Origin: Thermoplasmata archaeon
Lineage (GTDB): Archaea; Thermoplasmatota; Thermoplasmata; GCA-020350865
Length of the DNA: 64,000 nt
Assembly (NCBI GenBank): GCA_020348445.1
Contig: CP070751.1
Span: forward strand, 2,197,613-2,261,612
Direction: 5' to 3'
Both the position numbers and the translations under genes were made by a program. Positions 1 to 9,483 of the stretch are shown piece after piece; the stretch's first letter is position 1, and each line of letters begins with the position of its first letter. Under the pieces are notes generated by a model. The model was given only the letters and a program-made list of their open reading frames with translations, was not told where the DNA came from and ran no database searches.

Positions 1-229
1 CCCCTTGGGTGTGGCACTCCGTATATAATTGCAAGATAAAAGATTTATGTTGGATTATACTCTTATTATAGACTTTCACAAGTATTCATCTTTTATCGGA
101 TAACTTCATCTTCCTGCTATCCCCCTATTACCGGTATTAATTGATAGGACACGATTTAAACACTGGATTATCGTCCGATTTATCATTAAAAACGCTATTT
201 AACGCAATATTGCTAATTTTCAAGGAAAA

Positions 230-257
230 TTTATAAAATAATAACAAAATTTATAAA
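230..257 (+). promoter_or_regulatory. Archaeal TATA boxes upstream of the double winged-helix regulator
   Basis: Two TTTATAAA boxes lie at 230-237 and 250-257. The usual 25-27 nt TATA-to-start distance places transcription starts near 260 and 280. The second would make a leaderless mRNA beginning at the in-frame ATG at 281; the first leaves about 12 nt before ATG 272. Bases 1-229 hold no other recognisable feature. Confidence 0.5.
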
Positions 258-271
258 GATAAAATCTTATA

Positions 272-1345
272 ATGTCATCGATGTATACGAAGAGACTCAC
301 TAAAAAAGAGCAGCTCACGCTGTGGGGTTTGATAAACCACCCGAGTTTAAATGACAAGGAATTGGCTAAAAAAACTCGCTTGAAGCTCTCAACAGTCACA
401 GCGATAAGGAGAAGGCTGAGGGACAAGGGATATTACCAGACAGTGAATATACCTAATTTCTATCGCCTTGGATATGAATTGTTCAGTGTAATGTATGGGA
501 CTTTCAATGAGGCGGTTCCCATCGAGGCAAGAATCGAGAATTTTAGAAATTTCTCGAATAAATACCCCAATACCATCTTTTCCATGATGAGTAGAAGCAA
601 CGGCATTGTTTTCAATGTTGCGAAAAATTACGCCGAGGCCAACTCACAATACGAGGAACTGGAAATGTTCTTCACAAGCCATCATCTTACAGATGAAACA
701 GGTTGGAGTAGGTTGATTTTCCCCTTCCAAACATCCATTTTCTGGAATTTTTTTAACTTTTCCCCTGTATTCCGCAACTCCTATGACATAAAAAGGAAAA
801 TCAACTTACAGGAGTTTTCATCACAAAAGAAATTGGACGTTATTAGATTGAGTAAAAAGGAGAAAAAGGTCCTATTTGGGCTAGTTAAATATCCTGAGGA
901 ATCGGACAACAGCATAGCAGATAGATTCAACTTATCGCGGCAAGCTGTTTCGAACATTAAAAAGAGATTCATAAGTGATGATCTGATATTAACGAGAAGA
1001 ATTTTAAATTTTGAACATACTGGGTGCGATCTGATAACGTTCGCGTACACCTTCTTTGGAACGAGAGCACCCATCGAATCAAGGGGAGATGGTCTTAACT
1101 ATACGAAAAAGTATGTACCAGCCTTTATTGGAATCTCAAGTAACTTTGAGAATATTTTACTTGCGGCCATAAGAAATTATTCTGAATATGAAAAACTGAA
1201 GGAAAAGATTCTTTCGTTCTATAAAACTCATCTTTCAATTGCAAGGCAACCTGAGATATTATTGTTCCCGGTGGATGATATTCGTTATAGCGAAATCCCT
1301 ACATTCCATGATCTTTTGGGCGGGATGCTGGGAATGGAAGAATAA
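272..1345 (+). CDS. Transcriptional regulator with two winged-helix DNA-binding domains
   Basis: This 357-aa protein is an internal duplication. Residues about 9-60 and about 192-245 are both HTH segments of the Lrp/AsnC or MarR type: an LTKKEQ or LSKKEK first helix, then a helix-turn-helix around STVTAIRRRL and QAVSNIKKRF. Each is followed by a stretch with a common pattern (YELFSVMYGTF and CDLITFAYTFF, each then carrying PIEAR or PIESR), so each half is probably an HTH plus a sensing domain. A single polypeptide would thus mimic a homodimer. The ligand and targets are unknown. It converges on ileS, with 45 nt between the stop codons. ATG 281 is an alternative start. Confidence 0.75.
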   Translation: MSSMYTKRLTKKEQLTLWGLINHPSLNDKELAKKTRLKLSTVTAIRRRLRDKGYYQTVNIPNFYRLGYELFSVMYGTFNEAVPIEARIENFRNFSNKYPNTIFSMMSRSNGIVFNVAKNYAEANSQYEELEMFFTSHHLTDETGWSRLIFPFQTSIFWNFFNFSPVFRNSYDIKRKINLQEFSSQKKLDVIRLSKKEKKVLFGLVKYPEESDNSIADRFNLSRQAVSNIKKRFISDDLILTRRILNFEHTGCDLITFAYTFFGTRAPIESRGDGLNYTKKYVPAFIGISSNFENILLAAIRNYSEYEKLKEKILSFYKTHLSIARQPEILLFPVDDIRYSEIPTFHDLLGGMLGMEE

Positions 1346-1390
1346 TAGAATAACTGAGTCCAATTTTGGCGGTTTGATTCTGCAAGACCA

Positions 1391-4300
1391 CTATAAGATC
1401 ACATCTACCTCTCTTTCTAAAAGTTTCAGTTGACTGCCTTCTAATATGGAGGGGTTGACAGGGATAATCAAAATCGAGTTTGCCACAGCCACTTGATCTC
1501 TCATGGACTGTATCAATCTAAGCACGGTAATGAAATTGTTGTTCGTAATAAGATATTCGATGCCAGAAAGCAGTATAACACCATTTTCGTCCCTCGAAAG
1601 GAACTGCTCCATGGAAAGGCTCAGTTTTTCCAGATTTTTAGGACGGATGGTATCCTTCTTTCCTATGTTGGAGAGCCAGTATACCTTAGTCTCGCCGAAG
1701 TTGAATTCGTCTTTCAATTTCTTGGGAAAGTCCCTTGTGAAACAGATCGCGCTATGGCCTTTTTCCACTGCCTGTTCGATAAGTTTGTAATGCTCATCAG
1801 TGGTTTCGCTTTTTATAAGATGTGTCCCTCCCCATTTCAGCTTCTCAATGTCCATGGCTTCCTCTTCTTCCTCTTCGGCTTCAACTGGTTCCTCTGCAAC
1901 AGCTTCCTCGGATATAGGCTCCTCATAAACTGGCTCTTCAGGTAATACCTCTTCTGGCAATTCTTCCAGAAGAGGTGCTCCACATCTACTACACACTATT
2001 GCATTCTCTGGAAGCTGGGCCCCGCACAGAGGACAGAACTGCGGTTGCCCTTCCATCACCTTCTCTTCAACAGGGACCTCCTCCCTCTCCTCTGAGGCAT
2101 ATTTCTTGCAGCTGTAGCAGTACCACCGCTTATACTCCTCGATATAATTCAATACATTACCGCAAAATTCACATAAGTTCACTGGCAGTTCTTTGGCCTT
2201 CTTCCTCGCCTCCATTTCTGCTATTGCCCTCTCAGTGACAATACTGATAGTGAAGCTCTCACCTTCAGCATTCCATTCGACGATGTAACCTTCTGAAAGC
2301 TCATCGGTAACAAAATCGAGATTCTGGGATCTGGTTTCCCTGGTAATGTAATCCTTCTTCCCCTCTAAAATATCATAGAGTTCGTCGCTGATTTTAATCT
2401 TCGTATGTATTTCCTCTTCCACATGCAAATTCATTTCCTTTCGCATCTCCTGAATCCGCCTGATCATCTCTTTTGCGAAGCCTTCAGATCTAATCTCGTC
2501 TGTAATCTCCGTATCAAGGAATATAAAACCATCTGAGAACTCCTCCTGAAGAACACCCTTGGGCAAGGTCTCCATGAAGGAGACCATGTTGGGCATGATT
2601 CTCACCTGCTGTCCCTCTATGCCAAGGCTGTACTCACCTTTTTCAATACCTTCTTTGATTCTCCTTGCGGATTGGTACTGAAGGAGGGCAGCAATTTTAC
2701 TGGCCCATTGTCTGAAAACAGGACCAATGACCTCCATGTTGGGTTTTACCTCAAGCTCCATACCGCCCCATTGTTCCCCCATCCTGACGATCTCCAAAGC
2801 CTTGGCATTGGTTTGACGCAAGATTACGCTCTCCAAGGCCTCCACCGCATCTTCCACCTCGGGAGAGCCGGCCTTGACCACCACCAGCTTCACAGGCCAT
2901 CTCAACTTTATTTTGGCCTTCTGTCTGGCACTTGCTACCCGTTCCACGATCTCCCGAGCTATATCCATCTGTCTGTTCAATTCTGAATCAACAAGAGCTT
3001 TGTCGTACTTTACAACAGGTGACATAAAAATCGTGGGCAGCTTCCCATCCAGATTCTGATAAGCCTCTTCTGCAAAATGGGGGGTGAGGGGCGCCATCAG
3101 GTTGAAGACGGTCATTAGCACCTCGTGCAGGACCTTGTATACGGCCAGTTTATCTGGCTCTTCGCTTTCCACCCATGTTCTATCCCGAACTAGTCTGACA
3201 TACCATCTCGATAGATCTTCTAAAATGAATTCTTCCAGTTTACGACACGCGACGTGCACATCATAATTATTCATGGCTGCAATCACATCTTTTTTAAGGC
3301 TTTCAGCCTTTGAAAGCAACCACTTATCTTCAATCCTCATGTACTTTCTAATGGACCGAAACGATGCTTTATCTGGCTCAAATTTATCTATGGACATGTA
3401 AGTTGTGCTGAATACATATACATTCCATAGTATGTTCAATGTCCTTTTAGCGTTTTTCACACCCTCCTCCGAAAACGAAAGATCGTCCCAAGGGGCAGAT
3501 GTTTTGAGTAGATAGAACCGCAGCGAATCCACACCGTAATCCTTGATAATATCGAAAGGCTCGACTATGTTCCCAGAGCTTTTTGACATCCTTTTTCCCG
3601 CATCGTCCAATGCCCACCCATGCATAAGTACCGACTTATAGGGAATTTCGTCAAAGGCTATCACTCCAGCACCAAGTTGCGAATAGAACCAACCCCGGGT
3701 TTGATCATGGGCTTCGGTTATCCATTTACACGGCCACCACTTCTGAAATTCTTTTTTATCACCGGGGAATCCAAGCTGTGCCCATGCACATACGGCGGAA
3801 TCGAACCAAACGTCCATTACATCTGGCACCCTTTTCATGGTGTTGTTACAATCGGGGCATGGAAATGTAATGGCATCTATCCATGGTCTATGAAGGTCCA
3901 GATCGCCTTTATAATTATCTCCTTCCGAAAGATCGTCAATAGAACCTATCACACGGATATTACCGCATTCGCATTTCCATATTGGCAAAGGAGTGCCCCA
4001 GTATCTCTGCCTTGATATGCACCAATCCCTTGCATTGGATACCCAATCGTGCATTCTCGAAGAACCTGCCCAATCAGGATACCAGGGGATATCCGCGATT
4101 TCCTCCAGCATATCATCCTTTATTTCTGTCACCTTTAAGAACCATTGATCTGTGGCGCGATAAATGATGGGGATTTTGCAGCGCCAGCAGTGCCCGTACC
4201 TGTGGGTTACTTCATCATCGAAGAGCATCAAGCCCTTTCTCTTAAGTTCTGCAATAATGTAATCATTACCCTTTTTAATATCGATACCTGCGTATCTACC

Positions 4301-5389
4301 CGTCTCCTCGGAAAACCTCCCGTCCTCGGTCACGGGGCAGAAGGGTGGGATATCGAACTCCTTTCCAATTTCGAAATCCTCGGGGCCATGCCCGGGTGCG
4401 ATATGAACGACACCAGTGTATTCTTCTGTAACAGTATCAGAAAGCAGCACTTTATGTATCCACTCACCTTCTAAGTTCTGATGATATTTCATCTCACGAA
4501 GGAAGGGGTGCATGTATTCGAGTTCCGCTAGTTGGCTTCCACCTAAAAGATCCAGAACTTCGAAGTCTCTACAGCCGATTAAGGCCATAACGTCCTCCAC
4601 CCTTTCCTCAAATAAGTACATGATTTCCTCCTTTCCTTTCATATTGAGCTTTACCTTCGCATAGATGAACTCTGGATTAACAGCTATAGCCAAATTTGCC
4701 AGTAAGGTCCATGGTGTGGTAGTCCAAATGAGGATGGACTCATTATCCTTACCTTTTAGAGGGAATCTAACATAAATGGACGGGTCCGTTTCATCCCAGT
4801 ACTCAACCTCAGCCTCGGCAAGGGCGGTCTGACATCTCGGGCACCAGGTTAAAACTCTCTCGGATTGTATCAAGAGCCCTTTATCATGTGCCTTGCTTAG
4901 GGTCCACCATTCCGATTCGATGTAATTGTTCTTTATTGTGAGATAGGGATTTTCCCAGTCCAACCAAATCCCGAGTTTTTTAAATTGATCCACCATCTTC
5001 ACTTTAAAATCTTGTGCAAATTCCCGGCATTTGTCAACGAAAGTATCAATGCCCATCTCCTCAATTTGGCGTTTATCCTTTATTCCCATGGATTTTTCAA
5101 CAAGAACCTCGATGGGAAGACCGTGCATATCGAAGCCTGCCTGGTCCCTGACATTGTATTTCTGCATCCTGCGGTATCTGAGTACGACATCCTTCAATAT
5201 CTTGTTCCAGGCGGTTCCGAGATGGATATAGCCAGTGGTATACGGTGGGCCGTCGATGAAGTAATATTCCTTCCCGGTTTTGCATTGCTCCTTTGTCTTC
5301 TCGTACGCCTTGCTCTTAATCCACAGTTCCTGGATGTACTTCTCCATTTCATTTGGTTGATACTTTTTCTCAGCCTGATGAATCATCAC
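1391..5389 (-). CDS. ileS: Isoleucyl-tRNA synthetase with C-terminal zinc ribbons and a DUF835 domain
   Basis: It charges tRNA-Ile with isoleucine. Class I signatures are visible: HLGT at residues 56-59 in the HIGH position, and KRMSKS at 599-604. The editing (CP1) domain lies between them (TTTPWT, about 223-228), with Cys pairs WCPRC near 182 and CPDC near 511. An anticodon-binding region follows, to about 870. Family enzymes usually end near residue 1050. Here the protein continues with two CxxC...CxxC zinc ribbons (C1073/1076/1091/1094 and C1119/1122/1133/1136), a Glu-rich linker (about 1141-1178) and a DUF835 domain (about 1184-1332, ILLSGIEYLITNNN, LLEREVDVI). The coding frame is continuous, so this is a true fusion in the sequence as given. 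A GGGGGA Shine-Dalgarno precedes ATG 5389. It is divergent from purA. Confidence 0.95.
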   Translation of the reverse strand: MMIHQAEKKYQPNEMEKYIQELWIKSKAYEKTKEQCKTGKEYYFIDGPPYTTGYIHLGTAWNKILKDVVLRYRRMQKYNVRDQAGFDMHGLPIEVLVEKSMGIKDKRQIEEMGIDTFVDKCREFAQDFKVKMVDQFKKLGIWLDWENPYLTIKNNYIESEWWTLSKAHDKGLLIQSERVLTWCPRCQTALAEAEVEYWDETDPSIYVRFPLKGKDNESILIWTTTPWTLLANLAIAVNPEFIYAKVKLNMKGKEEIMYLFEERVEDVMALIGCRDFEVLDLLGGSQLAELEYMHPFLREMKYHQNLEGEWIHKVLLSDTVTEEYTGVVHIAPGHGPEDFEIGKEFDIPPFCPVTEDGRFSEETGRYAGIDIKKGNDYIIAELKRKGLMLFDDEVTHRYGHCWRCKIPIIYRATDQWFLKVTEIKDDMLEEIADIPWYPDWAGSSRMHDWVSNARDWCISRQRYWGTPLPIWKCECGNIRVIGSIDDLSEGDNYKGDLDLHRPWIDAITFPCPDCNNTMKRVPDVMDVWFDSAVCAWAQLGFPGDKKEFQKWWPCKWITEAHDQTRGWFYSQLGAGVIAFDEIPYKSVLMHGWALDDAGKRMSKSSGNIVEPFDIIKDYGVDSLRFYLLKTSAPWDDLSFSEEGVKNAKRTLNILWNVYVFSTTYMSIDKFEPDKASFRSIRKYMRIEDKWLLSKAESLKKDVIAAMNNYDVHVACRKLEEFILEDLSRWYVRLVRDRTWVESEEPDKLAVYKVLHEVLMTVFNLMAPLTPHFAEEAYQNLDGKLPTIFMSPVVKYDKALVDSELNRQMDIAREIVERVASARQKAKIKLRWPVKLVVVKAGSPEVEDAVEALESVILRQTNAKALEIVRMGEQWGGMELEVKPNMEVIGPVFRQWASKIAALLQYQSARRIKEGIEKGEYSLGIEGQQVRIMPNMVSFMETLPKGVLQEEFSDGFIFLDTEITDEIRSEGFAKEMIRRIQEMRKEMNLHVEEEIHTKIKISDELYDILEGKKDYITRETRSQNLDFVTDELSEGYIVEWNAEGESFTISIVTERAIAEMEARKKAKELPVNLCEFCGNVLNYIEEYKRWYCYSCKKYASEEREEVPVEEKVMEGQPQFCPLCGAQLPENAIVCSRCGAPLLEELPEEVLPEEPVYEEPISEEAVAEEPVEAEEEEEEAMDIEKLKWGGTHLIKSETTDEHYKLIEQAVEKGHSAICFTRDFPKKLKDEFNFGETKVYWLSNIGKKDTIRPKNLEKLSLSMEQFLSRDENGVILLSGIEYLITNNNFITVLRLIQSMRDQVAVANSILIIPVNPSILEGSQLKLLEREVDVIL

Positions 5390-5557
5390 TTTCCCCCAAT
5401 GTTTTTGTTGTATTTATTACTTATTAAGATATTCTCATGCAGTTTTTTTTCACTCCCAATAAAACCTCAGATAACTTTAAAATATTTAAAACCATTTGAA
5501 GATATAACCTAAGGCTAAGCATTTATTATGGTTCACTCATATATAGGGGGGATATAT
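5390..5557. promoter_or_regulatory. Divergent promoter region between ileS and purA
   Basis: This 168-nt AT-rich spacer separates the divergent ileS and purA genes and contains several TATA-like stretches (for example around 5480-5510). No dyad or riboswitch-like structure was seen. The AGGGGGGAT Shine-Dalgarno at 5545-5552 fixes the purA start at 5558. Confidence 0.4.
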
Positions 5558-6853
5558 ATGGGCACGACAGCTATTGTGGGAACGCAGTGGGGTGACGAAG
5601 GTAAAGGCAAGATCACGGATGTATATGCAGAGGATGCGGACATAATTGCTCGGTTCCAGGGGGGAAACAACGCGGGGCATACGATAGTTGTTAAAGATGA
5701 GGTCTATAAATTCCATCTTTTGCCTTCCGGAATAATAAGACCTGAGAAAACAGTTGTAATAGGCAATGGCGTTGTAATCGATCCAGAGGTATTGTTAAAG
5801 GAATTGGGTGATATCGAGGCAAGGGGCTTTAAGGTGAACAACCTTCTAATAAGCGATAGGGCACATGTTATCATGTCTTACCATAAATTACTTGATGGAT
5901 TGCAGGAGCAATCATTGGGTGAAGCAAAGAAAATTGGAACCACGAAAAGGGGTATCGGACCTACATACGGTGATAAGATTGGACGATACGGTATTCGAAT
6001 CCACGATTTGATAGATGAAAAGGACCTTTCAGAGAGACTGGACGCCCTTGTACCCCTGAGACAGAGGATGATATTTGCCTACGACGGCGAATCTAAGATA
6101 TCGAAAGAAGAACTATTGGATAAATATACTGAATATGGCAGAAAACTGTCAAAATATGTGACAGATACATCCGTTTTTTTGAACAAGGCAATAGACGAAG
6201 GGAAAAACGTGCTTTTTGAAGGTGCCCAGGGTGCAATGCTGGATGTGGATTTCGGCACTTACCCATATACGACTTCCTCCCATACTGTTTCCGGTGGTGT
6301 GTGTATAGGTCTAGGTATTGGCCCAAAAAAAGTCCATCGGGTGATAGGGGTTGTCAAAGCCTACACAACAAGGGTCGGGGGCGGTCCCTTGCCTACAGAG
6401 CTTACAGATGAGATTGGGGAGCACTTGTTAAATAAAGGTGGGGAGTATGGCACCACCACAGGAAGGCCTAGAAGGTGCGGGTGGTTGGATCTGGTTGTTG
6501 TTAGACATGCGGTTCGATTGAACTCATTGGATGCAGTGGTGATAACGAAAATAGATGTTTTGAATGGATTAAAGAATATCAAGGTGTGCAGGGCCTACGA
6601 ATTGGACGGTAAGGAAACAGTGAATTTTCCATCCAACCTGAAGGTCTTGGCACGTTGTAAGCCTGTTTACGATGAGCTTGCCTCTTGGGACGATTTCTCA
6701 AAGGAGGAAGGCCTTAAAATGGCAGAGGAAGGTTATGATGCTCTTCCAAATGAGATGAAGGTCTACTTAAAATATATCGAGAAGAACCTTGGGGTGCCCA
6801 TTGAAATGGTTTCCCTTGGGCCGGGAAGGGGGGAGACTGTGGATCTACGATAA
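5558..6853 (+). CDS. purA: Adenylosuccinate synthetase
   Basis: It makes adenylosuccinate from IMP, aspartate and GTP, the first committed step to AMP. The N-terminus carries the GTP-binding loop GTQWGDEGKGK, then NNAGHT and the IMP-site segment GTTKRGIGPTYGDK. GTTTGRPRRCGWLD lies in the C-terminal half. An upstream in-frame ATG exists at 5528, but the Shine-Dalgarno at 5545-5552 sits 5 nt before ATG 5558, and the conserved protein begins MGTTAIVG there. That gives 431 aa, the long form usual in bacteria and eukaryotes; many archaeal versions are near 340 aa. It is convergent with ttuA, with 4 nt between stops. Confidence 0.96.
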   Translation: MGTTAIVGTQWGDEGKGKITDVYAEDADIIARFQGGNNAGHTIVVKDEVYKFHLLPSGIIRPEKTVVIGNGVVIDPEVLLKELGDIEARGFKVNNLLISDRAHVIMSYHKLLDGLQEQSLGEAKKIGTTKRGIGPTYGDKIGRYGIRIHDLIDEKDLSERLDALVPLRQRMIFAYDGESKISKEELLDKYTEYGRKLSKYVTDTSVFLNKAIDEGKNVLFEGAQGAMLDVDFGTYPYTTSSHTVSGGVCIGLGIGPKKVHRVIGVVKAYTTRVGGGPLPTELTDEIGEHLLNKGGEYGTTTGRPRRCGWLDLVVVRHAVRLNSLDAVVITKIDVLNGLKNIKVCRAYELDGKETVNFPSNLKVLARCKPVYDELASWDDFSKEEGLKMAEEGYDALPNEMKVYLKYIEKNLGVPIEMVSLGPGRGETVDLR

Positions 6854-6857
6854 TTAT

Positions 6858-7784
6858 CTAAGTTTTTGCTATGGCCTTTATTTCTTTGATCATACTGCAT
6901 GATTTGCATATTTTACTGAGTGTTGGCTCTCCACAATCTTTGCATTTTAAAAGTTTTGCAGGCGGGAATGATTTAAGAAGAGCATCGGAAATGGAATCAT
7001 AACTTTGAAGTAGGGCGTGTCGTGTTCCTGGGGTATCCTTTTCCAGGTTGTTTATGATATCCCGAAACCTTCCCCGTTGTGCTCTTTCGGAATAAGGGCA
7101 TTCGCCATGGTAGAATTCGATTCTGTTGAGCATGGCATAAAGGTAGCTCTCCTTTTCTGGAATAAGCCTCAGGGGTTGGATTCTGGGAACGAGACCCTCC
7201 TGCACCCTTTCATGTGGCCCCAGTCTTGCGAGCTTGGCTATATCTCCTCTCATGATGTTCATGAGTATGGATTGGGCTGTATCGTCCAGATTAAGGCCAG
7301 TGGCAAGCCTTGTAGCATTAAGTTCCTTTGCCTTCATATTCAGGCATTTTCTTCTGAATACACCGCAGTAAGAGCAAGGGGTTGTTTTAATTGGAAGTTT
7401 CGAGATATCGTCCATTGTGATGTCCACTGCATCCTTGAAGCTGACGATATGCAGAGGGATATCCATAAGTTCACAGTTTTTCTTGGCAAATTCCATGCTC
7501 TCGGGCCTGTAATCTGATATTCCCTCATTTACGCAAATTGCGTGTATCTCGGTGTCCTTTCTTTCTTCCAGAATATTATTCAGGATATGCATGGCCACGA
7601 CGCTGTCCTTTCCACCTGATAGAGCAACTGCGAAGACTTCATCCCTCTCTAATTTGAACTGCTTCCTCAACTCCTTCTTCACCCTTTTTTCCACGAATTC
7701 GGTGAGGTGGAGCTTACAAAGGTGCGCGCCGCTGTATCTGATGAAAGTCACGGCATTCTTGCCGCATTTGTCGCATGCCTTCAT
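6858..7784 (-). CDS. ttuA: tRNA 2-thiouridine synthetase of the TtuA/Ncs6 family
   Basis: A PP-loop ATPase that adenylates a tRNA uridine and replaces its oxygen with sulfur. The PP-loop SGGKDS is at 56-61. An N-terminal zinc site uses C4, C7, C23 and H26, and a C-terminal one uses C281, C284, C293 and C296. Cysteines 137, 140 (CSYC) and 229 match the three-cysteine set that holds the 4Fe-4S cluster in TtuA-type enzymes. The 308-aa length is normal. TtuA (position 54) and Ncs6 (wobble position 34) are close relatives, so the exact target base is not settled by sequence alone. Confidence 0.88.
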   Translation of the reverse strand: MKACDKCGKNAVTFIRYSGAHLCKLHLTEFVEKRVKKELRKQFKLERDEVFAVALSGGKDSVVAMHILNNILEERKDTEIHAICVNEGISDYRPESMEFAKKNCELMDIPLHIVSFKDAVDITMDDISKLPIKTTPCSYCGVFRRKCLNMKAKELNATRLATGLNLDDTAQSILMNIMRGDIAKLARLGPHERVQEGLVPRIQPLRLIPEKESYLYAMLNRIEFYHGECPYSERAQRGRFRDIINNLEKDTPGTRHALLQSYDSISDALLKSFPPAKLLKCKDCGEPTLSKICKSCSMIKEIKAIAKT

Positions 7785-7925
7785 TAGAAGATGTGAAAGG
7801 TTTGGCGTTATTTAGAGGTTGGGATTGATAAATTATTTCATCACGCTATTTGAATACTTTTTTAAGTTCCCCTTTTTGGGCATTATCGCTTTTATTTACA
7901 GTTAATAGTACTCCATCACCAAAAG

Positions 7926-7936
7926 CTATATAACCC
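7926..7936 (+). promoter_or_regulatory. TATA box for the small membrane protein at 7958
   Basis: CTATATAA lies about 27 nt upstream of ATG 7958, which predicts a leaderless mRNA. No Shine-Dalgarno precedes this ATG. Confidence 0.45.
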
Positions 7937-7957
7937 CCAAGAATAATCTATGAGTAT

Positions 7958-8284
7958 ATGGAAAATGAATCCAGCCAGGAACAGGAAGAAACAGACCAAG
8001 AAACTCCTGTAAAAACCGTTGATTCTGCAAAAGAGCCCAAGAAAGCAAGCACCGCCATACCTTTGATGATCACGCTCATCGGGATATTCTGCTACTTGGG
8101 AGTGATTATACCCTCGGTCTTTGGATCCTCCAACAGATTATTTGATTATTCCATTTTTGATATACTTCTTATGGTGGGAGGAGCTGCTTTAGTGGGTTTG
8201 GGTGCATACTTCTGGTTCAGTGTTAAAGCTGAGATGCTCGAAGTTATGGAAGAAGAGGACAAGAAGTCCCTAGAGGCGGCCTGA
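7958..8284 (+). CDS. Small membrane protein of unknown function, two transmembrane helices
   Basis: A 108-aa protein with a charged, Glu/Gln/Lys-rich N-terminus (residues 1-32), a first hydrophobic helix at about 33-53 (IPLMITLIGIFCYLGVII), a short loop, a second helix at about 66-88 (ILLMVGGAALVGLGAYFWF), and an acidic C-terminal tail. I do not recognise a named family. Its last 15 nt overlap the end of the convergent gene at 8270. A TATA box about 27 nt upstream suits leaderless transcription. Confidence 0.65.
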   Translation: MENESSQEQEETDQETPVKTVDSAKEPKKASTAIPLMITLIGIFCYLGVIIPSVFGSSNRLFDYSIFDILLMVGGAALVGLGAYFWFSVKAEMLEVMEEEDKKSLEAA

Positions 8285-9391
8285 GTGGGATACCTTTTTT
8301 AAAAGACCTTTAATTTCCATCAGCTGACAAATTATACAGTGATTAATAGTGGGGGAGTCAATATCTCCAAATTTCCCACTCTTTATCATATGACATTTAT
8401 GTCCAGTCTCCCAGGGACAGTTCAATTCCCCAGGTTCTAATACAGGCTTTGCCACTATTTCTTCTGCCTCCTCCAATAATGATTCCCCAAAATGTATGGC
8501 ATCTTCTATTTGCCGATAAAAATCAGGGGAAATCTCATCTTCAGCTACAACAACGGAAGTGAGGGGTTCAGAATCAGGCTCAGAAGCTGATTCTAGAATG
8601 GATGCAGAATCTATCTCAGATACCACCTTTTCCTTTGGCAATTTCGACTTCTGTTTTTTGGCTTCGACCATCATTGGCTCTGAGACCGGCGTTCCCGATT
8701 CCATTTCGCCAGATATCCTCTTCTCCTTCACCCTTTTTTCCAATTTAGTGGCCTTGTCCACCTCTATTCTGCCTTCTCTATCATCTTTAAGTATAGCTTC
8801 ATCGGATTTGATTTGGATTACCTCTCCCTCTTCTGTGAGGGTGCTTTCCAACTCCCCAGATACAGTTTTTATTTTGATGCCTTTTTCCTGCTCAGCATCA
8901 TCATCTTCTATTACTTCCTCCAGTGCTGGGACACCGATACTTCCCGTGTTATTAACTTCAGATGATGATATCCGTTCTGCTTTTATATGTTCATCAATGC
9001 CCTCGATGATCTCATTTGAAAGGTTACCAACCTCAGCCACATGAATTTTTTCCTCCAGTAACTTGGAATAATCCACCTTCTGGGTGAAGATGCTCTTTTT
9101 TGCGTGCTTTGCCTTGTTGAGGACTTCCAATGCCTTGATGTCCTTATGCCATACATCCTCATCAAAGGTTTTTACGAGTTCCACCCCTTTGGGGGTGATG
9201 GTCACCGTAAAATTACTGGGTCCCACCCATTCGATGGAGATGTAACCTTCCCTTTCAAGTGCCAATACTTCCTTTTCCAAATCACTATATCTAATACCCC
9301 TTATATTGTGGAAAAAGACCTCTCTGTCTGCTCCGGTATAGCCCCTTTTGGCTACGATTATGAGAATCTTGTTTCCCATTTCGGAAGTCAT
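8270..9391 (-). CDS. Winged-helix protein with a C-terminal Cys-rich domain, function unknown
   Basis: Residues about 1-75 form a winged-helix fold: GNKILIIVAKRGYTG, then FHNIRGIRYSDLEKEVLALEREGYI and a VTITPKG wing. A long, low-complexity, Glu/Ser/Lys-rich linker (about 110-300) follows. The C-terminal domain has CPWETGHKCHM and HCIICQL, a possible metal site. The longest reading starts at GTG 9397. However, GGAGGTG lies exactly there, with its core 5 nt before ATG 9391, so 9391 is preferred (373 aa). I recognise no named family. A DNA-binding or adaptor role is an inference from the HTH. Confidence 0.7.
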   Translation of the reverse strand: MTSEMGNKILIIVAKRGYTGADREVFFHNIRGIRYSDLEKEVLALEREGYISIEWVGPSNFTVTITPKGVELVKTFDEDVWHKDIKALEVLNKAKHAKKSIFTQKVDYSKLLEEKIHVAEVGNLSNEIIEGIDEHIKAERISSSEVNNTGSIGVPALEEVIEDDDAEQEKGIKIKTVSGELESTLTEEGEVIQIKSDEAILKDDREGRIEVDKATKLEKRVKEKRISGEMESGTPVSEPMMVEAKKQKSKLPKEKVVSEIDSASILESASEPDSEPLTSVVVAEDEISPDFYRQIEDAIHFGESLLEEAEEIVAKPVLEPGELNCPWETGHKCHMIKSGKFGDIDSPTINHCIICQLMEIKGLLKKVSHSGRL

Positions 9392-9483
9392 CGGCACCTC
9401 CCCTCATATCAATAATGTACTTTCGTATATTAGGATTTTTGCATTATAAAATCAATAAGCATAAGGAAAAAAATCGTAAGAAA

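Noticed and set aside
5528..5557. Ten extra N-terminal codons for PurA from ATG 5528
   Set aside because: The Shine-Dalgarno lies inside this extension and the conserved N-terminus starts at 5558.
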